A DNA stretch of 64,000 bases, taken from assembly GCA_009996615.1 (NCBI GenBank), contig JAACZU010000001.1, positions 372,001-436,000 on the forward strand, given 5' to 3'. The stretch comes from Rhodanobacteraceae bacterium. Lineage in GTDB: Bacteria; Pseudomonadota; Gammaproteobacteria; Xanthomonadales; Rhodanobacteraceae. The translations under genes and the position numbers were made by a program. This document shows positions 43,893 to 51,536 of this stretch, piece by piece (position 1 is the stretch's first letter; each line of letters opens with the position of its first letter). The notes beneath the pieces were generated by a model that was given only the letters and a program-made list of their open reading frames with translations, was not told where the DNA came from and did not search any database.

Positions 43893-44200
43893 GCCCCACC
43901 TCCCACGCGACGCAGGAGCGCGCGCGCGCCCTCGGCGGCATGCATGTGTGCCATCGGCTGCTCGGCTTCGATGCAGGCGCGGAGTGCAGCGAGCAAGTCG
44001 GCGTAATGATCGCAGCGCAGTGCTTCGGCGATCGCGCGCAGTTCCAGCGCGAGGGTTTCCGAATCGAAGATGCAGCGACCGGCGAGGGCGTCGGCGGCGT
44101 GCTCGATCAACGCCGGCCACGCATCGCGCGGCGCTTTAATCGGGAGGTGAAGGGATGCCGGAAGGGCAGCCGCGCGCGCGGCCAGGGCGGAACGATTCAT
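43889..44200 (-). CDS. Small helical protein, first gene of the transposition module
   Basis: 103 residues from the ATG at 44200, GAGGA upstream. Helical, with CIFDSETLALELRAIAEALR and HYADLLAALRACIEAEQPMA. Not recognised. It is the promoter-proximal gene of the six-gene run ending with the MuB homologue; a TTGACA box lies 39 bp before it. Confidence 0.6.
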   Translation of the reverse strand: MNRSALAARAAALPASLHLPIKAPRDAWPALIEHAADALAGRCIFDSETLALELRAIAEALRCDHYADLLAALRACIEAEQPMAHMHAAEGARALLRRVGGGA

Positions 44201-44823
44201 GATGCGGTCCTCAGGTAGTTGAGTGACCGCCAACCCGCTGTCAAACGGGGTGACGGACGGTACGCGGTTGACAGACCGGCCTGAGGACCGGCGAGCCTTG
44301 CGGCTCCCGCGCACCGCCCGCCATAAAGCTCGGGGGTGTGCGCCCGCTCGATGCGGGCACAAAAAATGCGCCTGCATCAAGGATGGGCGCATGTGCGCCT
44401 CAGGTCTCGGGCTGTCAAACCCGACTGCCGATTGGGCGGCAGTGGGGCGAGTCTTGCGCGACGGCTGGCGACTGTCAAGCGCAAAACCGGCGCCAGGGCG
44501 GGTGCAGCCTATCGGGCGACCGCCGCCGGCCTGCCAGACCGCATTAAAATGGATTCGAAACGCATTTGAGAGCCGCGCGGACTGCCGGGGATGGGTCGCG
44601 GCTGCGCTTTGGCGCGCGCGGCGCTCTACGGCCCGCACGCGCGGTTTCAGGAATAGGGCCGACACCGGGAGTGTTTCGGCGTCGGCGGCGAAGTCACACG
44701 GGGAGGAAAGCGCGCCGGCCCTCATTCGATCGGCGCGCGCCCAACGGGCAGGGTCCGTGCCTTCGGTGCCGGGGTTGTTCGCGCCGTTCAACGCGGGACA
44801 CTGGCCGGCTGGTCCCTTGGTGC
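44201..44823. other. 623-bp control region between the two modules
   Basis: No convincing gene on either strand; several frames stay open only because of GC content. It holds four copies of CTGTCAA or its complement (44238, 44268, 44412, 44472) and a candidate promoter reading into the transposition module: TTGACA at 44239-44244 and CAACTA at 44216-44221, 17 bp apart, minus strand. Other short inverted repeats suggest structured RNA, e.g. around 44340-44400. Confidence 0.5.
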
Positions 44824-45426
44824 TCACTCGACGCTGACCCCGATCTCGGCGGCCTGCTCGATCAGCTCGCGTTCCTGCCGTTGCAGCTCGGCAATTGCGG
44901 CGCTCAGTCGATCGTGCTCGGCGCGCAGCTCGGGCAGCGGTCGCACCGTCTCGCCTTCCCACTCCCAGCGGGCCAGCGCGAAGGCGCCGCTTAGCGCGTC
45001 CTTCATCGCGTCGCGGAACAGGAAAGCCCAGCGGTCGAACTTCAGATCGTTGCTGCCGACCAGGCAGCCGAACAGGTAGCCGTTTTCCGGCCGATGCGAC
45101 AGCGCCAGCGACAGGCGCCCATTGGCGAATCGGTGCGTGGACTCGCCGCGCTTCTCGGGCGGGTCCTGTTCGCGCTCTAGCTTGCGCGCTACGCCCTTGG
45201 CGAAGTCGTCGGCGTAGGCGTCGACCTCCGCGTGCACCAATGCCAGGTAATCGTCCTTGCGCATCGGCACGCGGAGCAGCGCGGAAAGCTCGGCTTCCAG
45301 CCCGGCGCGCTGGCGGCGCAGGTCGGCCAGCGTCGCGCGGATGATCTCGGTTTGTTCCTTCACCTGCGGCAGCAGCGCCTTGAGGGATTGGGCGGCGCTG
45401 GTGGCCTTGGTTTCCTTCGTGCTCAT
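44824..45426 (-). CDS. Coiled-coil protein downstream of the gpI-type protease
   Basis: 200 residues from the ATG at 45426. A predicted coiled coil at the N-terminus (KALLPQVKEQTEIIRATLAD ... RQRAGLEAELSALL), a central domain with RFANGRLSLALSHRPENGYL and KFDRWAFLFRDAMKDALSGA, and a second coiled coil at the end. No family recognised. Coupled to the protease by a 4-bp overlap, where Mu itself has head genes. A scaffold-like or helper-interacting role is only a guess. Confidence 0.65.
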   Translation of the reverse strand: MSTKETKATSAAQSLKALLPQVKEQTEIIRATLADLRRQRAGLEAELSALLRVPMRKDDYLALVHAEVDAYADDFAKGVARKLEREQDPPEKRGESTHRFANGRLSLALSHRPENGYLFGCLVGSNDLKFDRWAFLFRDAMKDALSGAFALARWEWEGETVRPLPELRAEHDRLSAAIAELQRQERELIEQAAEIGVSVE

Positions 45427-46274
45427 CGCGGGTTCCTCTTGTGTACGACGTTGGCGGCGTGCTGCCGGGCTTGCTGGTGGGTCAGGTGCGGGAGGGACGC
45501 CCGCAGGCCCTGCGCGACGCGCTCGATCTCCGCATTGGCGGCGGTCGCGGTGCGCGCGGCCTCGGCCTGCCCGGCGTCGGTAGTGGCGTAGCGTTCGACG
45601 GCCTTGCGCGCGTACTCGCTCAGCTCGTCGGCGCTGGCGTCGGGGAACTGCTCGCGCAGCTTGCGAAACAGCGGCTCGGCCAAGGCATCGACGGCATCCG
45701 CGCCGCCGGTAGCTGCGCCTTCGCGGTTGCTCGCATAGGCGGGGTTGTGCGCCACGTTGCCGGGAACATCCCCGGCGCGCGGGCGATAGTGCAGATGCCG
45801 TTCGTAGGCTCCCATATCGGTGTCCTGTTGTTGGTTGAGGGCGGCGAGCGCCAGATTCGGAAGGTTGGTCAGCCCGGCGCAGACCAGGCGGCCAATACGG
45901 CCGGTCGCGGGATCGAAGTCGAACACCGGCGACAGAAAGCGGTATTCGCGCGCGGCAATCTGCGCGGCGGCGCGCGCGTTCCACGCCACGCGGCCCCACA
46001 GCGCACCGGCGCGCACCTGCAGTTCCTTGATCCATCCGCCGGCCGGCGCTTCCTCGCCGTTCGGTGCGCGGTGCTGGCTGGCGTGTTCCCAGTCGATCGG
46101 GAGTTCGGTCGCGCGGGCGTTGAACGTGGTCAGAACGGCGTTCGAAGCGGCCGCATCGAACAGCCATCTGCGGCCGTCGCGGCCGGTGACCTGCGGCCCC
46201 GCCGGCAGCAACTGCACCCACTCGGGCGGCGTGCCGCTGGCGCCCATGTCGGTATTGAAAGCAACGGTATTCAT
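45423..46274 (-). CDS. Mu gpI-type phage head protease
   Basis: 283 residues. Matches the Mu-like prophage I protein family: the segment LPIDWEHASQ (Asp61, Glu63, His64), then PAGGWIKELQVRAGALWGRV, AARAAAQIAAREYRFLSPVF and GLTNLPNLALAAL. These proteins process the scaffold and capsid during prohead maturation. The C-terminal 130 residues are helical and could be scaffold-like. The element carries no capsid gene for it to act on, which is odd. Overlaps both neighbours by 4 bp. Confidence 0.85.
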   Translation of the reverse strand: MNTVAFNTDMGASGTPPEWVQLLPAGPQVTGRDGRRWLFDAAASNAVLTTFNARATELPIDWEHASQHRAPNGEEAPAGGWIKELQVRAGALWGRVAWNARAAAQIAAREYRFLSPVFDFDPATGRIGRLVCAGLTNLPNLALAALNQQQDTDMGAYERHLHYRPRAGDVPGNVAHNPAYASNREGAATGGADAVDALAEPLFRKLREQFPDASADELSEYARKAVERYATTDAGQAEAARTATAANAEIERVAQGLRASLPHLTHQQARQHAANVVHKRNPR

Positions 46275-46519
46275 CGGCGTTCCTCGGTGGTGGTGCGCGG
46301 TTCGCGGCGCCCGGCGCGCAGCCAGGCGTCCAGGTCGGCGCGCAGGTAGAGCACGCGGCCTTGCCCGCGCTGGATGTAGGGCGGCGCCTTGCCGGCCAGG
46401 CGTTTGCGGGTGCGCCAGGCGCGCAGCGTGTCGGGCTTCACGCGCAGCAGCGCGGCGGCCTCTACTTCGGTCAGAAGATCGTTCGCGCGCAGCGGCGCGG
46501 GCGCGTTACTGGATGTCAT
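46271..46519 (-). CDS. AlpA/MerR-type DNA-binding protein
   Basis: 82 residues from the ATG at 46519. Helix-turn-helix of the excisionase/AlpA type: LLTEVEAAALLRVKPDTLRA, then RRTRKRL-like basic turn, PPYIQRGQGRVLYLRADLDAWL. Such proteins regulate or assist excision in phage-like elements. Overlaps the Mor-type gene by 14 bp. Confidence 0.8.
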   Translation of the reverse strand: MTSSNAPAPLRANDLLTEVEAAALLRVKPDTLRAWRTRKRLAGKAPPYIQRGQGRVLYLRADLDAWLRAGRREPRTTTEERR

Positions 46520-46892
46520 CCGGCGGCCTGCGGTGCGGATCGGGGCGGCCGGCCGCGCGCTCGGCACGGCGCACGCGCGCCTGTTCGGCGACGATGCGTT
46601 GGACGTGGCGCACGGTCAGGGCGTAGCGCTCGGCGAGTTCCTTCGTGTTGCGGCCGTTGGCCTGCGCGAACAACGCGCGGTCGCGCTCGGCGCGGCCGAA
46701 ATGGTCCATGCGCGGCAGGTAGCAGGAACGGCCGCCGAACAACCCGCAGACGGTAATGACGACACGCTCGGCCGCGTCCAGGGCATCGGCTCCGGTGGCG
46801 CCGTGGCGGCCGAACAGGTCGGCGATCACGGCGCGCAGCTCGCCGGCCGTACCGGACCAGGGATCGAGCGCGGTCGGGTTTGCGCGGGTCAT
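46506..46892 (-). CDS. Mor-type transcription activator
   Basis: 128 residues. Pattern of the Mu Mor/C family: an N-terminal dimerisation region, then FGGRSCYLPRMDHFGRAERD, and a C-terminal helix-turn-helix NTKELAERYALTVRHVQRIV. In Mu, Mor switches on the middle operon. Here it probably activates one of the element's own modules, or a helper's. ATGA overlap with the upstream gene. Confidence 0.82.
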   Translation of the reverse strand: MTRANPTALDPWSGTAGELRAVIADLFGRHGATGADALDAAERVVITVCGLFGGRSCYLPRMDHFGRAERDRALFAQANGRNTKELAERYALTVRHVQRIVAEQARVRRAERAAGRPDPHRRPPDDIQ

Positions 46893-47101
46893 GCCGCACG
46901 CCTCGCGTCGCGCGCGGCGATGCGCGATTCAATCCAAGCGGAAACTTCGGATTCGACCCAGGCGGACGCGCGCGGGCCGAGTTTTACGCGGCGCGGGAAG
47001 TCGCCACGTGCCTCCAGGGCGTAGACGTGCGCGGGCTGCAACCCGATCCGTCGCACGACTTCAGGCATCCGCAAAAGGCTTTCATATCGCTCCCTTTGCA
47101 T
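46889..47101 (-). CDS. AlpA-family regulator
   Basis: 70 residues, with GAGGAGG seven bases before the ATG, the strongest ribosome site in the element. Typical short AlpA: LLRMPEVVRRIGLQPAHVYA, LEARGDFPRRVKLGPRASAW, VESEVSAWIESRIAAR. First gene of the second coupled module (to 44824). A 36-bp dyad lies 77 bp upstream. Confidence 0.83.
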   Translation of the reverse strand: MQRERYESLLRMPEVVRRIGLQPAHVYALEARGDFPRRVKLGPRASAWVESEVSAWIESRIAARDARRAA

Positions 47102-47177
47102 CGGTAAACCTCCTCAGACGGCAGCATTGCCGGTGCGGCGGACGATGCGGTTTTGCGGGCGGCAATGTCGCGCATCA

Positions 47178-47213
47178 GCAAACAGGGCGAAGCAATTGCT
47201 TGCTGGTGTTTGC
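47178..47213. promoter_or_regulatory. 36-bp operator-like dyad
   Basis: GCAAACA and TGTTTGC are perfectly symmetric around the inner palindrome AGCAATTGCT. It sits in the gap between the 47233 gene and the AlpA gene, a place for a repressor. Confidence 0.55.
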
Positions 47214-47232
47214 CAATGCTTGACGCGGGGCG

Positions 47233-47646
47233 CTATTTGTGATCGACGATATTTTTTGCCGCTGCCAGTCGCGCGATGACCGTTCTCTCATCAATCGGAC
47301 TGCCGTCGATTTCGAGCGACAGGCCGCGACTGCCGGCGGCTTTGACAAGGGCGCGAGCATTTTCCGCATCGGTACCATTCAGATAGCCGGCCAGTTCGGC
47401 GAGGGCGGCGATAATCAACAGGTCAACTTTGCGCGCGCGTGCGGCTGAACCTTCCTTCTTCGCAGCGCGCGCGGCCTCTGCGCGCTCGTGCTTGGACGCT
47501 TTCTCAGCGGTTGCACTGGCAATCTGCGCTTCTAGCAACTTGATCCGTAGGGCGCGCTCGCGCATTGCGTGAAGGTCGATATATCCCGGCTCCCCAACCG
47601 CCTCGCCGACCTCGCCGCGCCTTTCGTTCCTGCGTTGCTTCGCCAT
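47233..47646 (-). CDS. Hypothetical basic helical protein of the transposon
   Basis: 137 residues; GGAGAAGG before the ATG. Very basic helical N-terminal half (SKHERAEAARAAKKEGSAAR) and a C-terminal part with LLIIAALAELAGYLNGTDAE and LSLEIDGSPIDERTVIARLA. Not recognised. Separated from the AlpA gene by the dyad, so it may be a separate regulator. Confidence 0.6.
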   Translation of the reverse strand: MAKQRRNERRGEVGEAVGEPGYIDLHAMRERALRIKLLEAQIASATAEKASKHERAEAARAAKKEGSAARARKVDLLIIAALAELAGYLNGTDAENARALVKAAGSRGLSLEIDGSPIDERTVIARLAAAKNIVDHK

Positions 47647-48085
47647 CGCGCCTTCTCCGCGCCTTCAGGAAGGAAGCCACGGAAACGCGGTGAAGGAGCC
47701 GCGCTTGTCGCCCCGCCGGGCTATCCGTGGTCGCGGTAGGTTAGCACTGGCGCCCGCTGCCATCGTCGAAGCTGGATCATGCTATCGTCGGTCGTGTTGA
47801 GGCTGCACCGTATCGCGCCCTGCCTGGAGCCGGGAATGCGCCTAGGGCGTTGGCGGCGGCCGGCCTCATCTCTTGATGTGCGCGCCTTCGGGAAGGAGGC
47901 CGGCGGAAGCGTGAGGAAGGAGCCCGCGCTTGTCGCACCGCTAGGCTATCCGTGGTCGCGCTGGGCTATCATCGGCAGCGTCGGTGCGTGCATCGTGGCG
48001 TCTGGCTCATACCCAGAAGCGTCCAGGACGTTAGCGCGGGGGCGCATCCGGCAACGCGACGCCATCGCTTCGTCTGGCTCATACC
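47647..48085. other. Control region with two pairs of direct repeats
   Basis: No gene supported. An ~80-bp imperfect direct repeat at 47659-47735 and 47882-47960 (shared GGCTATCCGTGGTCGCG and GCGCTTGTCGC). A second pair at about 47997-48036 and 48069-48109 shares CGTCTGGCTCATACC and GGACGTT. They look like duplicated regulator sites. Confidence 0.55.
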
Positions 48086-48355
48086 ATGATCGTTTCGGAC
48101 GTTGGGAAGCGGGGGCTTCGCACTTTCTCAGCGACAAGGGCCGGCGGCGTGCTGAAACGAATCCTCCTCCGTGTGCTGCTCTACCCCGTCGTCGTCGTCG
48201 CAGGCGCCTGCGCGATGGTCTTCACCCTCGACGCTCTCCCGTGGCTTCCGGCCGCCTTCATTATCGCGTTCTTCGGCCTCGCCTTCGTGGCCTGCGCGGT
48301 GCTGGCGTTCGTCCATCTTGTCCGCGTGCTCGCTTGGCTATCGCTCGTCCGTTGA
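48086..48355 (+). CDS. Possible small membrane protein
   Basis: 89 residues, or 68 from a GTG at 48149 that has AAGGG upstream. Two to three hydrophobic segments: LLRVLLYPVVVVAGACAMVF, FIIAFFGLAFVACAVLAFVH. It would be the only plus-strand gene in the element. The hydrophobic pattern supports it but the start is uncertain. Confidence 0.45.
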   Translation: MIVSDVGKRGLRTFSATRAGGVLKRILLRVLLYPVVVVAGACAMVFTLDALPWLPAAFIIAFFGLAFVACAVLAFVHLVRVLAWLSLVR

Positions 48356-48377
48356 GGGGAGCGCGGCGGCGGCGACC

Positions 48378-48641
48378 AAAAACGGCGGCACGATGCGGTT
48401 TCCGGGGCGCTCTTGCGCACTTCCGCCCACATTCCACGCCTCTTGCGCACTTCCTTGCGCACTTCCATCCCTCGAAGTGCGACGCGTTTTCCGCCATTCT
48501 GGCGATGCTCGGCCCGGCCGCGCTCCGCGCAAACGGCGGTTTAATGCGGTTTTGAAGATCGTTCGAACGCCCAGACTGCGCCGCGCCTGATTTCACAATC
48601 CAAGTGGCGTTTTCGGCCGTTTTTGCGAAGTGGTGTCAACA
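48378..48641 (-). repeat. Iterated sites in the right end of the transposon
   Basis: TTGCGCACTTCC at 48413, 48443 and 48455 (the last two in tandem), with an inverted GAAGTGC at 48474; a related TTTTGCGAAGTGGTGTCAAC at 48621-48640; and AAACGGCGG-N5/6-TGCGGTTT at 48380 and 48531. Read inwards, 48641-48622 gives TGACACCACTT-CGCAA, also seen behind the left repeats (40264-40285). Confidence 0.7.
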
Positions 48642-48748
48642 GCCGGTTTTCGTGCCGCGCGCATGCTGCAAACCAGCAACCCCGCGCCCCGCTTAGCTTT
48701 CGTGGGCATTTCCCACGTAAGGCCGATACATCCCGGCCAATCCCGTAT

Positions 48749-48775
48749 CAGTGTCAATACTTCTGTCCCCGCACA
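48749..48775 (-). repeat. Right terminal inverted repeat
   Basis: Read inwards from 48775: TGTGCGGGGACAGAAGTATT then GACACTG. Matches the left terminus at about 21 of 27 positions. Confidence 0.88.
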
Positions 48776-48780
48776 CTAGC
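48776..48780. repeat. Target-site duplication, right copy
   Basis: CTAGC, identical to 40220-40224. Confidence 0.9.
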
Positions 48781-48819
48781 AAACCATCCCCCTTCCGACT
48801 CCCCTTGAAGGGGGAGGAG
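48781..48819. repeat. Family-1 repeat right of the transposon
   Basis: AAACCATCCCCCTTCCGACT then CCCCTTGAAGGGGGAGG. Faces the copy at 40170-40208 once the element is removed. Confidence 0.8.
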
Positions 48820-48824
48820 GAAAA

Positions 48825-49526
48825 CTAAGCCGCCGGCGCGCGCTTACCCACCTCGTGCAGCGCCCCGCCCGACAGCTCCAGCATGCGGTCCGCGCGCGCG
48901 GCCAGCTTCGGATCGTGCGTGACCAGCACCAGCGCGGTGCCGATCTCGCGGTTGAGTTCGAGCATCAGGTCGTAGACCTGCGCCGCGTTCTTCTCGTCGA
49001 GGTTGCCGGTCGGCTCGTCGCCGAGCACGCAGGCCGGCTGCGTGACCAGCGCGCGCGCAACCGCGCAGCGCTGGCGCTCGCCTCCGGACAGTTCGCCCGG
49101 CTTGTGTTCCAGCCGCGCGCCGAGGCCGACGCGGCCGAGCAGCGCGACCGCGCGCTCGCGCGCCGCGCCGATCGGCGTGCCGCGGATCAGCAGCGGCATG
49201 CAGACGTTCTCGACCGCGGTGAACTCAGGCAGCAGGTGGTGGAACTGGTAGATGAAGCCGAGCGCCTTGTTGCGCAGCTCGCCGCGCGCGCGGTCGGACA
49301 GGCGCGACATCGCCTGCCCGGCGACCATCACCTCGCCCGCGCTCGGCGCGTCGAGCCCGCCGAGGATGTGCAGCAGCGTGCTCTTGCCGGTGCCGGACGC
49401 GCCGATGATCGCGACCGTCTCGCCGCGCCGCACCGACAGGCTGACCTCGCGCAGCACCTCGGTGCGCAGCGTGCCTTCCTGGTAGGTCTTGGCGACGCGG
49501 TCGGCGTGGAGGACGATGTCGTTCAT
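48825..49526 (-). CDS. lolD: Lipoprotein-releasing ATPase LolD
   Basis: 233 residues. ABC ATPase that powers release of lipoproteins from the inner membrane to LolA. Walker [19 protein letters not shown], the LolD/MacB-type [19 protein letters not shown], signature [15 protein letters not shown] and Walker [13 protein letters not shown]. Separated from lolC by a small lipoprotein gene. Confidence 0.95.
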   Translation of the reverse strand: MNDIVLHADRVAKTYQEGTLRTEVLREVSLSVRRGETVAIIGASGTGKSTLLHILGGLDAPSAGEVMVAGQAMSRLSDRARGELRNKALGFIYQFHHLLPEFTAVENVCMPLLIRGTPIGAARERAVALLGRVGLGARLEHKPGELSGGERQRCAVARALVTQPACVLGDEPTGNLDEKNAAQVYDLMLELNREIGTALVLVTHDPKLAARADRMLELSGGALHEVGKRAPAA

Positions 49527-49605
49527 GGAGCTGGGATTAGGAACATTTGAAATTAGCGGCGCGCGCAGCGCGTCCGCAGGAATGAGATGTTAGCCGACAC
49601 ACACA

Positions 49606-49902
49606 CTACGGCCCCCAGTAGTCGAACTTGAAGACACTCTGTGCGGGAATGGAAAATGAAATCTCTCCGCCACACTTGATGACATGATCCCCGGGCTCTA
49701 TTTGACCACGCGCACCTATGGGGTGAGGCCAAATCTTGCCATCGACCGTCAGCGGACCGCATTGACCACCATTGTCGTCGGCGACGATCAGATAGGTATG
49801 GCCATCCGGCGAGGGCGAGGCAGAACCGCGAAGGTCACGGTGGCCGCAAGCGGCACAACCGATTACCAGCATAGCTAGGACAATCTGGCGACTCATGGTC
49901 AT
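49606..49902 (-). CDS. Small lipoprotein between lolC and lolD
   Basis: 98 residues. Signal peptide with a lipobox (LAMLVIGCAAC), then a short domain with HTYLIVADDNGGQCGPLTVD, HVIKCGGEISFSIP and final VFKFDYWGP. Not recognised. Lower GC than its neighbours. It splits lolC and lolD, which are usually adjacent. The spacers 49527-49605 and 49903-50042 hold no gene; the latter ends in a CCCTATTCCCTTGCCCC tract. Confidence 0.65.
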   Translation of the reverse strand: MTMSRQIVLAMLVIGCAACGHRDLRGSASPSPDGHTYLIVADDNGGQCGPLTVDGKIWPHPIGARGQIEPGDHVIKCGGEISFSIPAQSVFKFDYWGP

Positions 49903-50042
49903 GGGCTTCCCTTGCCGGCTAACTAGGGATTAGGTGGTGAGGGTGCGAAAACCGAACCTTGCAAGACGAACAAAGGCACGGGAATCCTGACGCCGGCATC
50001 GATTTTTGCGCCCTCGCCCCTATTCCCTTGCCCCTCGCTTTC

Positions 50043-51284
50043 TTACTCATACCTCAACGCCGCCGCCGGCTCGGTCTTCGCCGCGCGCCGCGCCGGGTAC
50101 AGCGTCGCCAACGTGCAGAACACGAACGCGGTGACGGTGATCCAGACCACGTCGGGCCAGTGCAGGTCGCTCGGCAGCTCGCTGATGTAGTAGACGTCCG
50201 GCGACAGGAAGGTGACGTGGAAGGTGCGCTCGATCCAGTGCACGATCTCCGGCAGGTTCAGCGCCAGCGTGACGCCGAACAGCACGCCGAGCACGATGCC
50301 GAGCGTGCCGACCAGGATGCCCTGCACCATGAACGTGCCCATCACGCTGGCCGGGCTCTGGCCGAGCGTGCGCAGGATCGCGATGTCGGCCTGCTTGTCC
50401 TGCACCAGCATGACCAGGGTCGAGACGAGGTTGAACGCGGCCACCGCAACGATCAGCGACAGGATCAGGAACATCACCTTCTTCTCCATCGCGACCGCCT
50501 TGAAGAAGTTGCTGTGACCCTGCATCCAGTCGGTCACGCGGTAGAAGCGGCCGAGCTCGCGCGCGAGGTCGCGGCCGACCGGATACGCCTGGAACATGTC
50601 GTCCAGGCGCAGGCGGATGCCGGTCGGGCCGTCGAGCCGGTACAGCGTTTCGGCATCCTGCATGTCCATGATCGCCAGGCCCGAGTCGTACTCCTGCATG
50701 CCGGCCTCGAACACGCCGACCACCTCGAAGCGCTTCATGCGCGGGATCGCGCCGATCGGCGTGGCGCTGAACTCCGGCGCGAACACGGTGACGCGGTCGC
50801 CGACGCCGACGCCGAGGGTCATCGCCAGTTCCTTGCCGAGCACGATGCCGAACTTGCCCGGCACGAGGTCGGCCAGCTTGCCCTGGACCATGCGCCGGTC
50901 GATCTCGGACACCTTAGGCTCCAGCTCCGGCTCGATGCCGCGCACGATCGCGCCGCTGACGCGCACGCCCTGCAGCATCGCCTGGCGCTCGACGTACGGC
51001 GCCGCGCCGAGCACGTGCTTGTTCGCATACGCCAACTCGAGCGCGTGCGGCCAGTCCTGCACGGTCTCGCCAACGCCCTCGATGGTCGCGTGCGCTACCA
51101 TGCCAAGGATGCGTTCCTTGAGCTCCTTGTCGAAGCCGTTCATGACCGAGATGACGGTGATCAGCGCGGTCACGCCGACCGCGATGCCGAGGATCGACAC
51201 CAGCGAGATGAACGAGATGAAATGGTTGCGCCGCTTCGCGCGCGTGTAGCGCAGGCCGATGAAGACTTCGAGGGGACGAAACAT
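50043..51284 (-). CDS. lolC: Lipoprotein-releasing permease LolC/LolE
   Basis: 413 residues. FtsX-like inner-membrane permease: N-terminal EVFIGLRYTRAKRRNHFISF, helix SLVSILGIAVGVTALITVIS, large periplasmic domain, then three C-terminal helices with ILRTLGQSPASVMGTFMVQG. Only one LolC/E-type gene is visible with lolD, so it may work as a homodimer (LolF-like) or have a partner elsewhere. Confidence 0.92.
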   Translation of the reverse strand: MFRPLEVFIGLRYTRAKRRNHFISFISLVSILGIAVGVTALITVISVMNGFDKELKERILGMVAHATIEGVGETVQDWPHALELAYANKHVLGAAPYVERQAMLQGVRVSGAIVRGIEPELEPKVSEIDRRMVQGKLADLVPGKFGIVLGKELAMTLGVGVGDRVTVFAPEFSATPIGAIPRMKRFEVVGVFEAGMQEYDSGLAIMDMQDAETLYRLDGPTGIRLRLDDMFQAYPVGRDLARELGRFYRVTDWMQGHSNFFKAVAMEKKVMFLILSLIVAVAAFNLVSTLVMLVQDKQADIAILRTLGQSPASVMGTFMVQGILVGTLGIVLGVLFGVTLALNLPEIVHWIERTFHVTFLSPDVYYISELPSDLHWPDVVWITVTAFVFCTLATLYPARRAAKTEPAAALRYE

Positions 51285-51536
51285 GCGCGGGGCAATCCTG
51301 GTGGGTCGTGAAGCCGGGCATCCTGCCGCGGGATGCGGATGCTCCCGCGCAGCACGGCGGCGTGGCAGCGGCCGGGTCGGGGACCGCGGTATGACCGCAA
51401 CGGCGCCGCAGAGTGCCGCAAGGGCGCCGTCGCGGCAAGTCGCGCGAAGCCGCGGCGCATTGTGCGAATTCGGCGCGTGCCACGATGCCCGCTTCCGTGG
51501 CATCGTCCCGCTCCACCGCCCCGCCGCCGGAACGCC

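Larger units (their letters stand above)
40225..48775. mobile_element. Mu-type transposon, possibly a phage satellite (8551 bp)
   Basis: Termini are imperfect inverted repeats matching at about 21 of 27 positions: left TGTAGGCGGACAAAAGTAAT, right (read inwards) TGTGCGGGGACAGAAGTATT. Both are flanked by CTAGC, a 5-bp duplication as made by Mu/Tn7-class transposases. Cargo on the minus strand: MuA and MuB homologues, a MuA-subdomain copy, small proteins, a Mor-type activator, AlpA-type regulators, a gpI-type protease and a coiled-coil protein; one possible membrane protein on the plus strand. No structural phage genes. Base composition is similar to the host. Confidence 0.93.

Noticed and set aside
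44223-44837. 204-residue plus-strand frame in the transposon control region
   Set aside because: Several overlapping frames are open here at once; no recognisable domain. I considered an Ash/Icd-like phage gene but could not support it.
47779-48555. 258-residue plus-strand frame in the right part of the transposon
   Set aside because: Arg/Pro-rich, runs through two sets of direct repeats; the hydrophobic frame at 48086-48355 is a better candidate.
40225-48775. Complete Mu-like prophage
   Set aside because: Too short; portal, terminase, major head and tail genes are absent although both ends are intact.
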